Below, piece by piece: positions 54,659-64,000 of a stretch of DNA of 64,000 nucleotides; the first letter of the stretch is position 1, and every line of letters begins with the position of its first letter. A model generated the notes under the pieces. The model had not been told where the DNA came from. It saw only the letters and a list, made by a program, of their open reading frames with translations, and made no database searches. Position numbers and translations under genes: made by a program. The DNA comes from WVYX01 sp039592335 (GTDB lineage: Bacteria; Gemmatimonadota; Gemmatimonadetes; Gemmatimonadales; GWC2-71-9), in the NCBI GenBank assembly GCA_039592335.1, contig JBDHBX010000001.1, positions 62,001 through 126,000 of the forward strand, given 5' to 3'.

Positions 54659-56827
54659 CTACCGGATCCGGACCACCTCGAGCCGCGGTGTCACCGTCGC
54701 ACTCACCTGCCCGCCGGCCGGGTTCTCGAAGCTCACCGTGAAGCCGCGCTGACTGGCGAGCTGCTCGACGAGGTAGAAATCCCCCGAGCCGGAGTGCAGC
54801 ATGCCAGTGACGTTGAACGCGCCGCCGGTGAACTCCGTCGGGATCAGCGGGAAGGGAACGGGAAACCGCGTCGGGTCCACCTGGTGGAGGGCGTCGAAGG
54901 TGGTCCGGAACGTCCACGTGGTATACCGCAGCCTCGACGCCGCGGTAAACCCGGGCAGATCGGACACGTAGTTGGCGAGGAACCACTGCGACAGCAGCCG
55001 CGAAAACGGCTCGCCGACGACCGCCTCCACGTTGTCAGCGCCCGTGAGCGTCGTCTCCACCATGCGGCGGATCGTCGCGTCGCCGAACTGGTCCACCACC
55101 CAGCGCAGGAACAGCCAGATGGCGCCCCGCTCCGACAACGTGCCCGACCCCTGCGTCCACAGCACGAAGTCGTTCCCCGGCTCCTGCAAGTAGCGGTAAC
55201 CGTCGAACAGGTTGCCGATCGCGAACTCGCCGAACCGTCGTTGATCCCCGATCCCTTCGAAGTGGAGCGCCGCCAGCTCCTCGGAGAGATGCGACAAGCC
55301 CTCGTTCAGCCAGAGGACCTCCGAGTCGCCGCCCCGCACCAGCACGTGCTGGTTGTAGCCGATCATGTGCTGCATCTCGTGCGAGAAGGTGACGGTCACG
55401 AGCCGGCTCAGCGAGCTCTTGCTCAGGTCGCAGGAGACGGTGCCGTCGGGGTCGGCCACGATCGAGTAGAAGATCTCGGCCTGGTTGGACCGGCTGTCAC
55501 CGGCGAATGCGGGATCGAGATCGACCGCGAAGAAGAAGCCCGTGATGACGCCGCTCTGGCAGTCGTCTGCATCCGTCAGTTGGTTCACCACCGGTGTCAT
55601 CAGGATGAACACCACGCCGTTCTGGTCCACGTCCGATTCGGAGCCGAAGGCGTTGGTGGCCACTTCGTACAGCTCGTCGTCGAACAGGCTTCCCAGGTTC
55701 TCCACCTCCTGGTCCGACAGCCGCTCCGGCAAGTCCACGTCCTCGTAGAGTGCGGCGTGCTGCCCCACGTAGCGGGCGGTGGCACTCACCGTCTCGAAGT
55801 TTTCCACGGTACACGGCAGGGCGCCGCACACTCGGAAACTCCTTCGGTCGCCCACCTCGATGCCGGGCGCGGCTGCGGCCGGCGCGAGGAACTGCGGCTC
55901 GAGCTGCGGCTTCGGCAGCCGAGCGATCTCCGCCTCGCGCTGCCGCAGCCAGTCGTGGAACCGCAGGTGCGCAGGCAGCTCTGCCTCGGGCCGCTCGGTG
56001 GCGGCGATCACCGGCGTCAACGGATCGCCCACCAGGCGGTAGTCGGCCTGCAGGTTCGCCACCCCCGTCACCGACTGCGGTGCCAACAGGTAAAGGGCGC
56101 CGCTCGCGTCGGCGTCGGGGAAGACCGCGCAGTTGTCGAGCGCGGCCGGATCGAAGGAGGCGTACTCGCCGGCCTCCAGGCGCAGGGGATCGCTCTGCGC
56201 CTGGTACGTTCCCGAGGTCTCGTCCAGCGTGGCCGCGGCGTACGTCAGCGCGACGGGGACGTCCCCCGGGAGGAGGCACTCGGGGACTACCGCGTCGAGG
56301 CTCGTCCCGTCGACCGCGGCTGAGAGCACGCGGGCGAGCGTCCCGTCGATCTCGACCAGCAGGGTGTCGGCGAGGTCCGTGCCCTGGATGGTCACCGTAT
56401 CGCCACCCGTGAACGTGCCGGGTGAGAGGCCACTGATCTGGGGCGGGGCCACCGCGGTCATCGCAAAGGAGGCTACCGCTGCTGCGTTCACCACCAGCTC
56501 CGCCTCCACCGTGTGGCTGCCGGCCGCACTACCCAAAGTGACCGCGACCTCCGCCTGGCCGTTCCCGTCGGACGTCGTGACGCCGTTGGAAAGACTCGCC
56601 CCGCTGCCCGACGTCACCGTCCACGCCACCTCGGCGCGCGGGACGGTGATCCCCTGGGCATCGGTGACCGTGACGGCGAGCGGCAGTGGCAGCCGAGCGC
56701 CGGCGAACGCGGTCTGGTTGTTGCTGCCGGAGACGATGGCGAGAGCCGCCGGAACGGGGAGGTCGTTCCCCCCACAGGCTCCGGCCGCCACCACCCCGGC
56801 GAGACCCATCAACGCTCGGAGCCTCAA
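54659..56827 (-). CDS. Lipoprotein metalloprotease with Ig-like and IPT-like N-terminal domains
   Basis: The protein has 722 residues. TTG at 56827 follows GGAGG by five bases and begins a short leader ending in GVVAAGAC, a lipoprotein cysteine. An Ig-like domain (about 28-130, AVTVTDAQGITVPRAEVAWT) and an IPT-like domain (PPQISGLSPGTFTGGDTVTI) come first. The protease core has HEMQHMIGYN near residue 480 and NEGLSHLSEE after it, the HExxH...NEG layout of gluzincin-like M30/M6-type enzymes. An exported or surface protease with unknown substrates. It is convergent with nothing and divergent from dnaE. Confidence 0.8.
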   Translation of the reverse strand: MRLRALMGLAGVVAAGACGGNDLPVPAALAIVSGSNNQTAFAGARLPLPLAVTVTDAQGITVPRAEVAWTVTSGSGASLSNGVTTSDGNGQAEVAVTLGSAAGSHTVEAELVVNAAAVASFAMTAVAPPQISGLSPGTFTGGDTVTIQGTDLADTLLVEIDGTLARVLSAAVDGTSLDAVVPECLLPGDVPVALTYAAATLDETSGTYQAQSDPLRLEAGEYASFDPAALDNCAVFPDADASGALYLLAPQSVTGVANLQADYRLVGDPLTPVIAATERPEAELPAHLRFHDWLRQREAEIARLPKPQLEPQFLAPAAAAPGIEVGDRRSFRVCGALPCTVENFETVSATARYVGQHAALYEDVDLPERLSDQEVENLGSLFDDELYEVATNAFGSESDVDQNGVVFILMTPVVNQLTDADDCQSGVITGFFFAVDLDPAFAGDSRSNQAEIFYSIVADPDGTVSCDLSKSSLSRLVTVTFSHEMQHMIGYNQHVLVRGGDSEVLWLNEGLSHLSEELAALHFEGIGDQRRFGEFAIGNLFDGYRYLQEPGNDFVLWTQGSGTLSERGAIWLFLRWVVDQFGDATIRRMVETTLTGADNVEAVVGEPFSRLLSQWFLANYVSDLPGFTAASRLRYTTWTFRTTFDALHQVDPTRFPVPFPLIPTEFTGGAFNVTGMLHSGSGDFYLVEQLASQRGFTVSFENPAGGQVSATVTPRLEVVRIR

Positions 56828-56947
56828 GAAACCCTCCTCAGGATCCGCTCCGGGGCGCAATTCGGCCCCAAACGGCCCGGATTCTCTCGTTTTCGTGGGG
56901 GCGCATAACCCCCAATGTCAGAGGAACATACGCAGGCCAAGTCAATT

Positions 56948-56976
56948 TTGACAACGCGAGAACGCCTGGATAAGCT
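56948..56976 (+). promoter_or_regulatory. Promoter for dnaE
   Basis: A perfect TTGACA (56948-56953), 17-bp spacer, TAAGCT (56971-56976). The start would be near 56983, giving a leader of about 14 bases. The -35 box lies in an inverted repeat GTCAATTTTGAC. Confidence 0.5.
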
Positions 56977-56996
56977 TCTCGGCTGGAGCTCCCCCC

Positions 56997-59900
56997 ATGA
57001 CCTTCGTCCACCTCCACACCCACTCGGAATACTCGCTGCTGGACGGCGCGAATCGGATACCCGATCTCGTCGCAAAAGTCTCCGAGCTGGGGATGGACAG
57101 CCTCGCGATCACGGACCACGGCAACCTGCACGCCGCGTGGTCGTTCTACGAGCACGCCAGGTCGGCAGGAATCCGGCCCATTCTGGGGTTCGAGGCCTAC
57201 GTGGCGTTCGGACCGCGCCAGACCCGGGAGCGGCCGTCGTGGGCGCCGGCCCAGTACTCCCACCTGGTGCTCCTCGCCCGCAACCGCAAAGGCTACAAGA
57301 ACCTGATCCGGCTCTCCTCCATCGGGTACGTGGAGGGCTACTACCGCCGGCCGCGCATCGACCGCGAGGTGCTCGAGCAGCACTCGGAGGGCATCGTGGC
57401 CCTGGCCGCGTGCCTCTCGGGAGACGTCGCGCTGTGGCTGCGACAGGGCAACTACGAGGAGGCGCGCAAGTCGGCCGAGTGGTACTCCCGCGTCCTCGGG
57501 CCCGATGGCTTCTGGCTCGAGGTGCAGGACCACGGCATCCCCGACGAGAGGGTGGTACAGGAGGGGATGTTCAGGCTGGGCGACGACCTGGGACTCCCCA
57601 TCGTGGCCACCAACGATGCTCACTACCTGGAGCGCGCCGATCACGAGGCGCACGACTGCCTCCTGGCCATCGGAACGGGGAAAGACCTGGACGATCCCAC
57701 CCGCTTCCGGTTCTACGGGCAGGAGAGCTACGTGAAGTCGGAAGCGGAGATGGCGGAGCTGTTTCCCAGCCGGTCGGACGTGCTGGAGAACACGGCCCGG
57801 GTCGCCGAGCTCTGCGAGCTCGACTTCGAGAAGCGCTACTTCCTCCCCGAGTTCCCCCTCCCCGAGGAGTACCGGTCGGTCAACGACCTGCTGATCGAGC
57901 TCTCCACGACCGGTGCCACGCGCCGCTACGGCGATCCCCTGCCGGCGGCGGTGGAGGAGCGCTTGCAGTACGAGCTCGGGGTGATCACCAAGACGGGCTA
58001 CGCTGGCTACTTCCTGATCGTCCACGATTTCATCCAGGCCGCTCGCGACCGCGGCATCCCCGTGGGCCCGGGCCGTGGCTCTGCAGCCGGGTCACTCGTG
58101 GCGTACTCGCTGGGGATCACCGATGTCGACCCGCTCAAGTTCGATCTGCTGTTCGAGCGGTTCCTGAACCCTGAGCGGATCTCGATGCCCGACATCGACG
58201 TGGACTTCTGCTTCGAGCGCCGCGGCGAGGTCATCGAGTACGTGCGAGAGCGCTACGGTCGCACGAGCGTGGGCCAAATCATCACCTTCGGGACGCTCAA
58301 GGCGCGCGCCGCCGTGCGCGACATTGCCCGCGTGCTGCGCGTGAGCCCCGCCGACGCCGACCGTATCGCCAAGCTGATCCCCTCGGGGCCGGGTTACCAG
58401 CTGTCGGTGGCGGACGCCGTGAAGCGGGTGCCGGAACTCGCCCACCTGGTGCGCGAGGACGCCACCATCGAGCGGCTCGCCGATCTGGCGCAGCGCATCG
58501 AGGGGCTGGCTCGCCACGCCTCCGTCCATGCCGCGGGCATCGTGATCGCGCCGGGCCCGCTGGACGAGTACGTGCCGGTGTGCACCCCGCCGCAGCAGCG
58601 CAATGCGGGCGGCAACGGCGGCGGGGAAGAGACGATCATCACGCAGTACGACATGATCGCCCTCGAAAAGATCGGCATGCTCAAGATGGACTTCCTGGGC
58701 CTCAAGACGCTCACAGTAATTCACGACGCGCTCGCGATGATTCGGGAGCGGCACGGGGTGGAGGTGGACTTCGACGCGATCGACCTGGACGATCCCGAGA
58801 CCTACGCACAGCTGCGCGACGGGCGCACGGCCGGGGTGTTCCAGTTCGAGTCGGCTCTCGCCACCGAGATGCTGCACCAGATGCGGGTGGACCGGTTCGA
58901 CGACCTGGTGGCCACCAACGCGTTGGTGCGGCCTGGCCCGCTGGACTCGGGCATGCACCAGGTGTACACGCGCCGCAAGCGGGGTGAAGAGGAAGTGCGC
59001 TACCCCCACAAGGATCTGCGGGAGGTGCTGGAGCCGACGTACGGCGTGATCATCTATCAGGAACAGGTGATGCGGATCGCCAACGTGCTGGCGGGCTACA
59101 GCCTCGCCGAGGCCGACGTGCTCCGCAAGGCCGTAGGGAAGAAGATCCAGGAGTTGATCGAGCAGGAGCTCGACCGGTTCGTCGAGCGAGCAGTGGAGCG
59201 CGGCTACACCCGTCACCTGGCCGAGGACATCGCCGGCCAGATCACGACGTTCGGGCGGTACGGGTTCAACAAATCCCACTCGGTGGCGTACAGCATCCTC
59301 TCGTACCGCACCGCCTGGCTCAAGGCGCACTACCCCGCCGAGTTCATGGCGGCGCTGCTCTCCTCGGAGATCGGCGATACCGACAAGGTGGTGGCGTACA
59401 TCAACGAGGCCCGAGAGCTGGGTCTCGAGGTGCTCCCTCCGTCGGTCACCGAGTCGGGCTGGAAGTTCACGGTCATCGGCGACGACCAGATCCGCTTCGG
59501 GCTGGGCGCGGTGCGCAACGTGGGGCGCGGCGCGATCGAGTCGATCATCGCAGGGAGAGACACCGAGCCGTACACGTCGCTCACAGACTTCTGCGAACGT
59601 ATCGATCTCCGGCTGTGCAACAAGCGGGTGATCGAGTCCCTCGTGGCCGCCGGTGCGCTGGACCAACTCGAGGGGCACCGGGCGCAGCAGATCGCGGCAC
59701 TCGACCAGGCACTGCACGAGGCCCAGCTGCGCCAGCAGGACCGCGCGTCGGGACAGGAATCCCTGTTCGGCGATCCGTCGCAGGCGCAAGCCGCGCCGCC
59801 GCCCTCGCTCCCCGACGTGGAGCCGTGGAGCGAGAGCGACCGACTTGCCAAGGAGAAGGAGGTCGTGGGATTCTTCATCTCGGGGCATCCGCTGCAGCGG

Positions 59901-60479
59901 TTCCGGGATGAGGCCCAGCTGTTTGGCACGCGCACGACGGCGACGCTGGGGGTGTGGAGTGAGCACCGTGTCACTGCGGCCGTCGTCGTGACCGCCGTGA
60001 AGCGCCGCATCAGCAAGAAGACCGGCGCGGAGTATGCGCGGCTCACCCTCGAGGATTTCCATGGGACGGCCGAGGCGATTGTGTTCCCCGACGCGTGGGG
60101 CAAGCTATCGAGCGTCATCGTGCCCGATGCAGCGCTGCTGCTGACCGGTGGGTACAGCACGCGTGACCGCGGGGAGGACCGCGCACCATTCATCGTGGAG
60201 CTGGCGCAGCCGCTGGAGGGTCTCCGTACCTCGGGCGCGATGGGGGTAGCGGTGGAGTGGAGCAAGGGCGATGGTCCGGACGGTGATGCCGCGCGGGCGC
60301 TCAAGGCGCTCTGCGCCGCCCACCCGGGGCCGGCACCGGTTTTCGTGGAGTGGAGCGACGGCAACGGGGCCACCGCCCATCTGCGGGCCCGTGGCACACA
60401 GGTGGCCCTCGAGGAAGATTTCCTGGACGCCCTGCGCCAACTGGTTGGGGGCGACCGCGTGCGGCTGGTCAAGGCGTAA
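56997..60479 (+). CDS. dnaE: DNA polymerase III alpha subunit
   Basis: The replicative polymerase, 1160 residues, class DnaE1 in length. The PHP domain at the start shows HLHTHSEYSLLDGA, with the histidines intact, so it may keep metal binding. Polymerase acidic residues are D401 and D403 (PDIDVDF at 398-404) and D565 (KMDFLGLKTL). The fingers segment FGRYGFNKSHSVAYSILSYR and the HhH region follow. The OB-fold lies near 1000-1090 (EYARLTLEDFHGTAEAIVF). It opens a unit with accA, the PSP1-domain gene and metG. Confidence 0.97.
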   Translation: MTFVHLHTHSEYSLLDGANRIPDLVAKVSELGMDSLAITDHGNLHAAWSFYEHARSAGIRPILGFEAYVAFGPRQTRERPSWAPAQYSHLVLLARNRKGYKNLIRLSSIGYVEGYYRRPRIDREVLEQHSEGIVALAACLSGDVALWLRQGNYEEARKSAEWYSRVLGPDGFWLEVQDHGIPDERVVQEGMFRLGDDLGLPIVATNDAHYLERADHEAHDCLLAIGTGKDLDDPTRFRFYGQESYVKSEAEMAELFPSRSDVLENTARVAELCELDFEKRYFLPEFPLPEEYRSVNDLLIELSTTGATRRYGDPLPAAVEERLQYELGVITKTGYAGYFLIVHDFIQAARDRGIPVGPGRGSAAGSLVAYSLGITDVDPLKFDLLFERFLNPERISMPDIDVDFCFERRGEVIEYVRERYGRTSVGQIITFGTLKARAAVRDIARVLRVSPADADRIAKLIPSGPGYQLSVADAVKRVPELAHLVREDATIERLADLAQRIEGLARHASVHAAGIVIAPGPLDEYVPVCTPPQQRNAGGNGGGEETIITQYDMIALEKIGMLKMDFLGLKTLTVIHDALAMIRERHGVEVDFDAIDLDDPETYAQLRDGRTAGVFQFESALATEMLHQMRVDRFDDLVATNALVRPGPLDSGMHQVYTRRKRGEEEVRYPHKDLREVLEPTYGVIIYQEQVMRIANVLAGYSLAEADVLRKAVGKKIQELIEQELDRFVERAVERGYTRHLAEDIAGQITTFGRYGFNKSHSVAYSILSYRTAWLKAHYPAEFMAALLSSEIGDTDKVVAYINEARELGLEVLPPSVTESGWKFTVIGDDQIRFGLGAVRNVGRGAIESIIAGRDTEPYTSLTDFCERIDLRLCNKRVIESLVAAGALDQLEGHRAQQIAALDQALHEAQLRQQDRASGQESLFGDPSQAQAAPPPSLPDVEPWSESDRLAKEKEVVGFFISGHPLQRFRDEAQLFGTRTTATLGVWSEHRVTAAVVVTAVKRRISKKTGAEYARLTLEDFHGTAEAIVFPDAWGKLSSVIVPDAALLLTGGYSTRDRGEDRAPFIVELAQPLEGLRTSGAMGVAVEWSKGDGPDGDAARALKALCAAHPGPAPVFVEWSDGNGATAHLRARGTQVALEEDFLDALRQLVGGDRVRLVKA

Positions 60480-60493
60480 GTAGAGGAGAGAGC

Positions 60494-61456
60494 GTGGCCA
60501 ACGGGTTCAACCTCAACTTCGAGAAGCCGATCGTCGAGCTGGAGCGGCAGATCGAGAGCCTCCGGGAGACGGCGACCGCCCGGGACCTCGACGTGCACGG
60601 AGAGATCGCCCCGCTGGAGGAGAAGCTCACCACGCTGCGCCGCGAGATCTACAGCGACCTCACACCCATGCAACGCGTGCAGGTGGCGCGGCACCCGCGG
60701 CGGCCCTACACGCTCGACTACATCGAGCGGGTCTTCACGGACTTCGTCGAGCTCAAGGGCGACCGGTTGTTCCGCGACGACCCGGCGATCGTGGGCGGGT
60801 GGGCCCGTCTCGCGGGCGACCCCGTCATGGTCATCGGCCACCAGAAGGGCCGCGACACGAAGCAGAACCTGCAGCGCAACTTCGGCATGCCCCACCCGGA
60901 GGGCTATCGCAAGGCGCTCCGCCTCATGCACATGGCCGAGCGGTTCACCGCACCGGTCATCACGCTCATCGACACCCCCGGTGCTTACCCCGGGCTGGGC
61001 GCCGAGGAGCGGGGCCAGGCGGAGGCCATCGCGCGGAACCTGGAAGAGATGGCGGCCCTCGAGGTCCCCTTCGTCGCCGCCGTGATCGGCGAGGGCGGCT
61101 CGGGCGGCGCGCTGGCGCTGGGCGTGGCCGACCGGGTTCTCATGCTGGAGAACGCCGTTTACTCCGTGATCTCCCCCGAAGGGTGTGCCGCCATTCTGTG
61201 GAACGACGCGACACAGAAGGAGCGGGCGGCGGAGGCGCTCAGGCTCACCGCCCGTGACCTGTTGGACCTCGGGGTGATCGACGAGATCGTGCCCGAGCCC
61301 GCCGGCGGCGCGCACGCCGACCCCGACGGCACCGCCGAAGCGCTGGGGGCGGTCCTCACCCAGCAGATCGGTGAGCTCGAGCGGCTCGACCCGCAGGAGC
61401 GCGTCCGGCTCCGCGCGGACAAGTACCGCCGGATGGGGCGGTTCACCGAGCAGTAG
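60494..61456 (+). CDS. accA: Acetyl-CoA carboxylase carboxyltransferase, alpha subunit
   Basis: A chain of 320 residues that with AccD transfers CO2 to acetyl-CoA, the first step of fatty acid synthesis. Features are FEKPIVELERQIESLR at the start, GHQKGRDTKQNLQRNFGM, LIDTPGAYPGLGAEERGQ and GEGGSGGALALGVADRV, all conserved. GTG at 60494 follows GAGGAGAG. It lies 14 bp after dnaE. AccD is not in the window. Confidence 0.96.
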   Translation: MANGFNLNFEKPIVELERQIESLRETATARDLDVHGEIAPLEEKLTTLRREIYSDLTPMQRVQVARHPRRPYTLDYIERVFTDFVELKGDRLFRDDPAIVGGWARLAGDPVMVIGHQKGRDTKQNLQRNFGMPHPEGYRKALRLMHMAERFTAPVITLIDTPGAYPGLGAEERGQAEAIARNLEEMAALEVPFVAAVIGEGGSGGALALGVADRVLMLENAVYSVISPEGCAAILWNDATQKERAAEALRLTARDLLDLGVIDEIVPEPAGGAHADPDGTAEALGAVLTQQIGELERLDPQERVRLRADKYRRMGRFTEQ

Positions 61457-61457
61457 C

Positions 61458-62507
61458 TTGCCGGAGCTCATCGAGGTCCGGTTCAAGGGGAACCGGAAGG
61501 CCTACTACAGCTGGGAGCGCGACAACGTGCCCGGCGTCGGCGACGCGGTGGTCGTCGAGGCGGAGCGCGGGCAGGACCTGGGCCGCGTGTCGGCCGCGGG
61601 GGACCTCGCCGAGCGAAAGTGCGCCGTGGCGTGCAATGGGTGCTCGCTCGGGGAGATGATCGAAGCTTCCGGCAAGATCGTGCGCGTGGCCTCGACGGAG
61701 GACGCCCACGTCAGCGATCAACTGCGCGTCGCCGAGGAAGACGTGCGCCGTAAGGTGATGGAGCGGGTCAAGGCACACCAGCTCTCCATGAAGGTGTCCG
61801 ACGCCGAGTGGCAGTGGGACCGCAAGAAGCTCACGGTCTACTTCACGGCCGAGAAGCGCGTGGACTTCCGGGCGCTGGTGCGGGACTTGGCGAGCCTGTT
61901 CCGCGCGCGCATCGAGCTGCGGCAGATCGGCGCGCGGGACGAGTCGAAGCGCCTCGACGGTGTAGGCCGCTGTGGGCGCCAGTACTGCTGCTCCTCCTGG
62001 CTGCCCGAGCTGCTACCGGTGAGCCTCTCGCTCGCCAAGGACCAGCGGCTCTCCCTCAATCCCACGCAGATCTCCGGTGGCTGCGGCCGTCTGCTCTGCT
62101 GTCTGCGCTACGAGCACGAGTTCTACGTCGCCTCGCGCAAGCGCTTCCCCAAGCAGGGGCGGGTGCTGCGCACCGCGCGCGGCTCGGAGAGGGTGGACGC
62201 CATCGATATCTTCCGTGAGCGCGTGCTTCTCAAGGCGGAGGACAGCACGACCCGCGTCGTCACGCTGGTGGAGCTGAAGCAGGAGGTGGGGGGACCCGAT
62301 CTCGCGCCGCCGACGGCGGTACCCGAGCAGCCGGAGGCCGAGAAGAAGCCGGAGCGCGAGGCAGACCCCAGGCTCACCACCCAGGACGCCGTCGAGGCGG
62401 TGACGCCGAAGCGGCGGCGGCGGCGCGGCCGCAAGAAGCGGCGACAGGGGAGGGACCGGCCGGGCGGGGGCGACCGTCCCGGCGCCGGAGACGACGGTGA
62501 CGGCTAA
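61458..62507 (+). CDS. PSP1-domain (YaaT/RicT-like) protein
   Basis: A protein of 349 residues. PSP1 core: IEVRFKGNRKAYYSW, CNGCS, then RVDFRALVRDLA, GRCGRQYCCSSWL and GGCGRLLCCLRYEHEFY. These cysteines match those that bind iron-sulfur clusters in the RicT/RicA/RicF proteins. The last 60 residues are a low-complexity Pro/Glu part followed by a very basic KRRRRRGRKKRR tail, probably for RNA. TTG at 61458 is one base after accA ends. Its stop overlaps metG by 11 bp. Likely role: RNA maturation or sporulation-type regulator in other phyla. Confidence 0.9.
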   Translation: MPELIEVRFKGNRKAYYSWERDNVPGVGDAVVVEAERGQDLGRVSAAGDLAERKCAVACNGCSLGEMIEASGKIVRVASTEDAHVSDQLRVAEEDVRRKVMERVKAHQLSMKVSDAEWQWDRKKLTVYFTAEKRVDFRALVRDLASLFRARIELRQIGARDESKRLDGVGRCGRQYCCSSWLPELLPVSLSLAKDQRLSLNPTQISGGCGRLLCCLRYEHEFYVASRKRFPKQGRVLRTARGSERVDAIDIFRERVLLKAEDSTTRVVTLVELKQEVGGPDLAPPTAVPEQPEAEKKPEREADPRLTTQDAVEAVTPKRRRRRGRKKRRQGRDRPGGGDRPGAGDDGDG

Positions 62508-64000
62508 GTACTACATCACGACTGCCATCGACTACTCGAACGGCGAGCCGCACTTGGGGCACGCCTACGAGAAGATCGGCGCCGACTGCGTGGCCCGGTA
62601 CCGCCGGTTGCGCGGTGACGAGGTCTACTTCTCGATCGGCATGGACGAGCACGGGCAGAAGGTGGCCCAGGCGGCCGAGGCCGCCGGCGCCGATCCCCAG
62701 GCCTGGGTGGACGGGATCGCCTCCCAGTTCGAGGCGGCCTGGACGGAGCTCGCCATCAGCCACGACGACTTCATTCGCACCACCGAGCCGCGCCACGAGC
62801 GCGCCGTGGCGGAGCTATTCCGCCGGGTCCAGGCGGGTGGCTACATCTCGGAGGGCATGTACGAGGGCTACTACTGCGTAGGCTGTGAGGCCTTCAAGTC
62901 GGAGAAGGACCTCGAGGACGGGCAGTGTCCCCTGCATCCCACCCGTGAGATCAAGTGGGTCGAGGAGCCGAACTACTTCTTCGAGGTCGGGAGGTTCCGC
63001 CGCCAGCTGCTCGACCTGTACGACGCGGATCCGCAGTTCGTACAACCGAAGCCGAAGTACAACGAGGTGCGCAACGTGGTCGAGGGATGGACCGAGGACC
63101 AGAAGCTGTCGGTGAGCCGCGCGCGGGTGCCGTGGGGCATTCCCTGGCCCGACGACCCGGAGCACGTGGTCTACGTCTGGTTCGAGGCGCTCATCAACTA
63201 CCTCTCGGCGGCGGGCTTCCCCGAGGCGGGATACGACGCGACCTGGCCCGCGGACGTGCACGTGATCGGCCCCGACATCGTGCGGTTCCACGCGGCCTGG
63301 TGGCCCGCCATGCTCATGGCCGCGGGGGTCGAGGTGCCTCGCAAGGTGTGGTGCCACGGCTGGGTGAACACGGGCGGCGCGCGATTCTCCAAGTCTGCCG
63401 GCGTGGCCGTCACCCTGCGCAACCTGATCGACCGGCACGGACCGGACGCGCTGCGTTACTTCGTGCTGCGGGAGATCCCCTGGCACGCCGACGGCAACTT
63501 CACCTGGGACCGGTTCGACGCTCGCTACACGGCCGACCTCGCCGACGGCTACGGCAACCTGGTGAGCCGCGTGCTGGCGATGATCCGCCGCTATACCAAC
63601 GGAGTCGTGCCCGACGACGTCGGCCCGACGCCGCTCGATACGGCCGGCGACGAGCTGATCGCCGCGTACCGCGAGGTCATGGATGGGCACCTGCTGCACG
63701 AGGGAGCCGAGCGGACGTGGGGCCTGGTGGCCCGGGCCAACGGGTTCGTGGAGGAGCGGGCGCCCTGGAGCCTCGCCAAGGAGGGCAAGGCGGCCGAGCT
63801 ACAGGAGACATTGGCGGCGCTGGCGCGCGTTGTAGCACGCATCACACTGATGGCAAGCCCCTATATGCCGGGCAAGACGCAGGCGGTATGGCAGGCCGTG
63901 GGGATGCCGGGCGAGGTGACGTCGGCCTCGTGGGATCTGCTCGAGCACCCCCCCACTGGAGGGGCGCAAACCGAGGAGCTCCCTCCCCTCTTTCCCAAGG
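62497..64000 (+). CDS. metG: Methionyl-tRNA synthetase, truncated by the window edge
   Basis: The window holds 501 codons and no stop. The class I HIGH motif appears as HLGH at 19-22. The zinc knuckle region CVGCEAF...CPLHP (C-x2-C, then C-x2-H) is present, and KMSKS reads RFSKS near residue 297. The anticodon-binding domain begins near 360 (YGNLVSRVLAMIRRY). GTG at 62497 lies inside the end of the PSP1-domain gene. The C-terminal tRNA-binding extension may lie outside the window. Confidence 0.95.
   Translation, partial: MTAKYYITTAIDYSNGEPHLGHAYEKIGADCVARYRRLRGDEVYFSIGMDEHGQKVAQAAEAAGADPQAWVDGIASQFEAAWTELAISHDDFIRTTEPRHERAVAELFRRVQAGGYISEGMYEGYYCVGCEAFKSEKDLEDGQCPLHPTREIKWVEEPNYFFEVGRFRRQLLDLYDADPQFVQPKPKYNEVRNVVEGWTEDQKLSVSRARVPWGIPWPDDPEHVVYVWFEALINYLSAAGFPEAGYDATWPADVHVIGPDIVRFHAAWWPAMLMAAGVEVPRKVWCHGWVNTGGARFSKSAGVAVTLRNLIDRHGPDALRYFVLREIPWHADGNFTWDRFDARYTADLADGYGNLVSRVLAMIRRYTNGVVPDDVGPTPLDTAGDELIAAYREVMDGHLLHEGAERTWGLVARANGFVEERAPWSLAKEGKAAELQETLAALARVVARITLMASPYMPGKTQAVWQAVGMPGEVTSASWDLLEHPPTGGAQTEELPPLFPK

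Noticed and set aside
58092..61486. Minus-strand frames of 656 and 718 codons opposite dnaE and accA
   Set aside because: They overlap each other and two essential genes, and show no family features.

Overview
The window is GC-rich, densely packed Gram-negative DNA with no rRNA, tRNA, CRISPR array or intact insertion sequence. Exported proteins with Sec or lipoprotein leaders, a PorV-like outer-membrane protein and the order dnaE, accA, PSP1-domain gene, metG suggest a Gemmatimonadota-type bacterium. That placement is inference from gene content and style. Many genes overlap by 1 to 20 bp (ATGA, GTGA, TGATG), so translational coupling is common, and GTG or TTG starts are frequent.

Layout. 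1-7175: start of an exported Xaa-Pro peptidase, a GAF protein and a V4R protein, a phosphoribosyltransferase, TPR and lipoprotein genes, an acyl-CoA synthetase, an SDR and folE, then a 385-bp spacer with a long imperfect palindrome and a 49-residue membrane protein. 7180-21753: twelve genes on the minus strand in one nearly gapless array. Read 5' to 3' they are a GrdB-like protein with an in-frame TGA (predicted selenoprotein), a P1-family peptidase, an aminotransferase, a DUF2283-like protein, an amidohydrolase, NurA-like and HerA-like proteins, two exported paralogues, SbcD/Mre11, SbcC/Rad50 and a GNAT protein. The repair genes together resemble the archaeal Mre11-Rad50-HerA-NurA end-resection set.

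21886-36759, mostly plus strand: a degenerate DEAD-box protein with an intact DbpA RNA-binding domain, HU (minus), thymidine kinase, CoaE fused to a degenerate LmbE-like domain, the glycine cleavage genes gcvH and gcvP with an overlapping lipoate ligase-type gene, a five-gene dipeptide/oligopeptide ABC transporter and a sodium:solute symporter. 36843-44426: a RemA/DUF370-like candidate, a PspA-like coiled coil and an FmdB zinc ribbon (minus), a lipoprotein, a GAF-PAS hybrid histidine kinase divergent from an unknown gene, a glycosyltransferase, a DUF3108 protein, and ThiO.

44518-51190: lipA, the whole pyruvate dehydrogenase complex (E1 alpha, E1 beta, E2, E3), a small membrane protein and lipB. 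Lipoate synthesis and transfer therefore sit beside the E2 that needs them, while the gcv genes carry their own ligase-type enzyme. 51150-56827 (minus): M20 dipeptidase, a PF10023-type exported aminopeptidase, a PorV-like protein and a large lipoprotein metalloprotease. 56997-64000 (plus): dnaE, accA, PSP1-domain gene and metG, which runs off the end.

Most unusual points: the predicted UGA-selenocysteine codon at 21238-21240 with a hairpin just downstream, the bacterial SbcCD-HerA-NurA array interrupted by two exported paralogues, two proteins with eroded enzyme domains (CoaE-LmbE and DEAD-DbpA), and the palindrome at 6801-6963.
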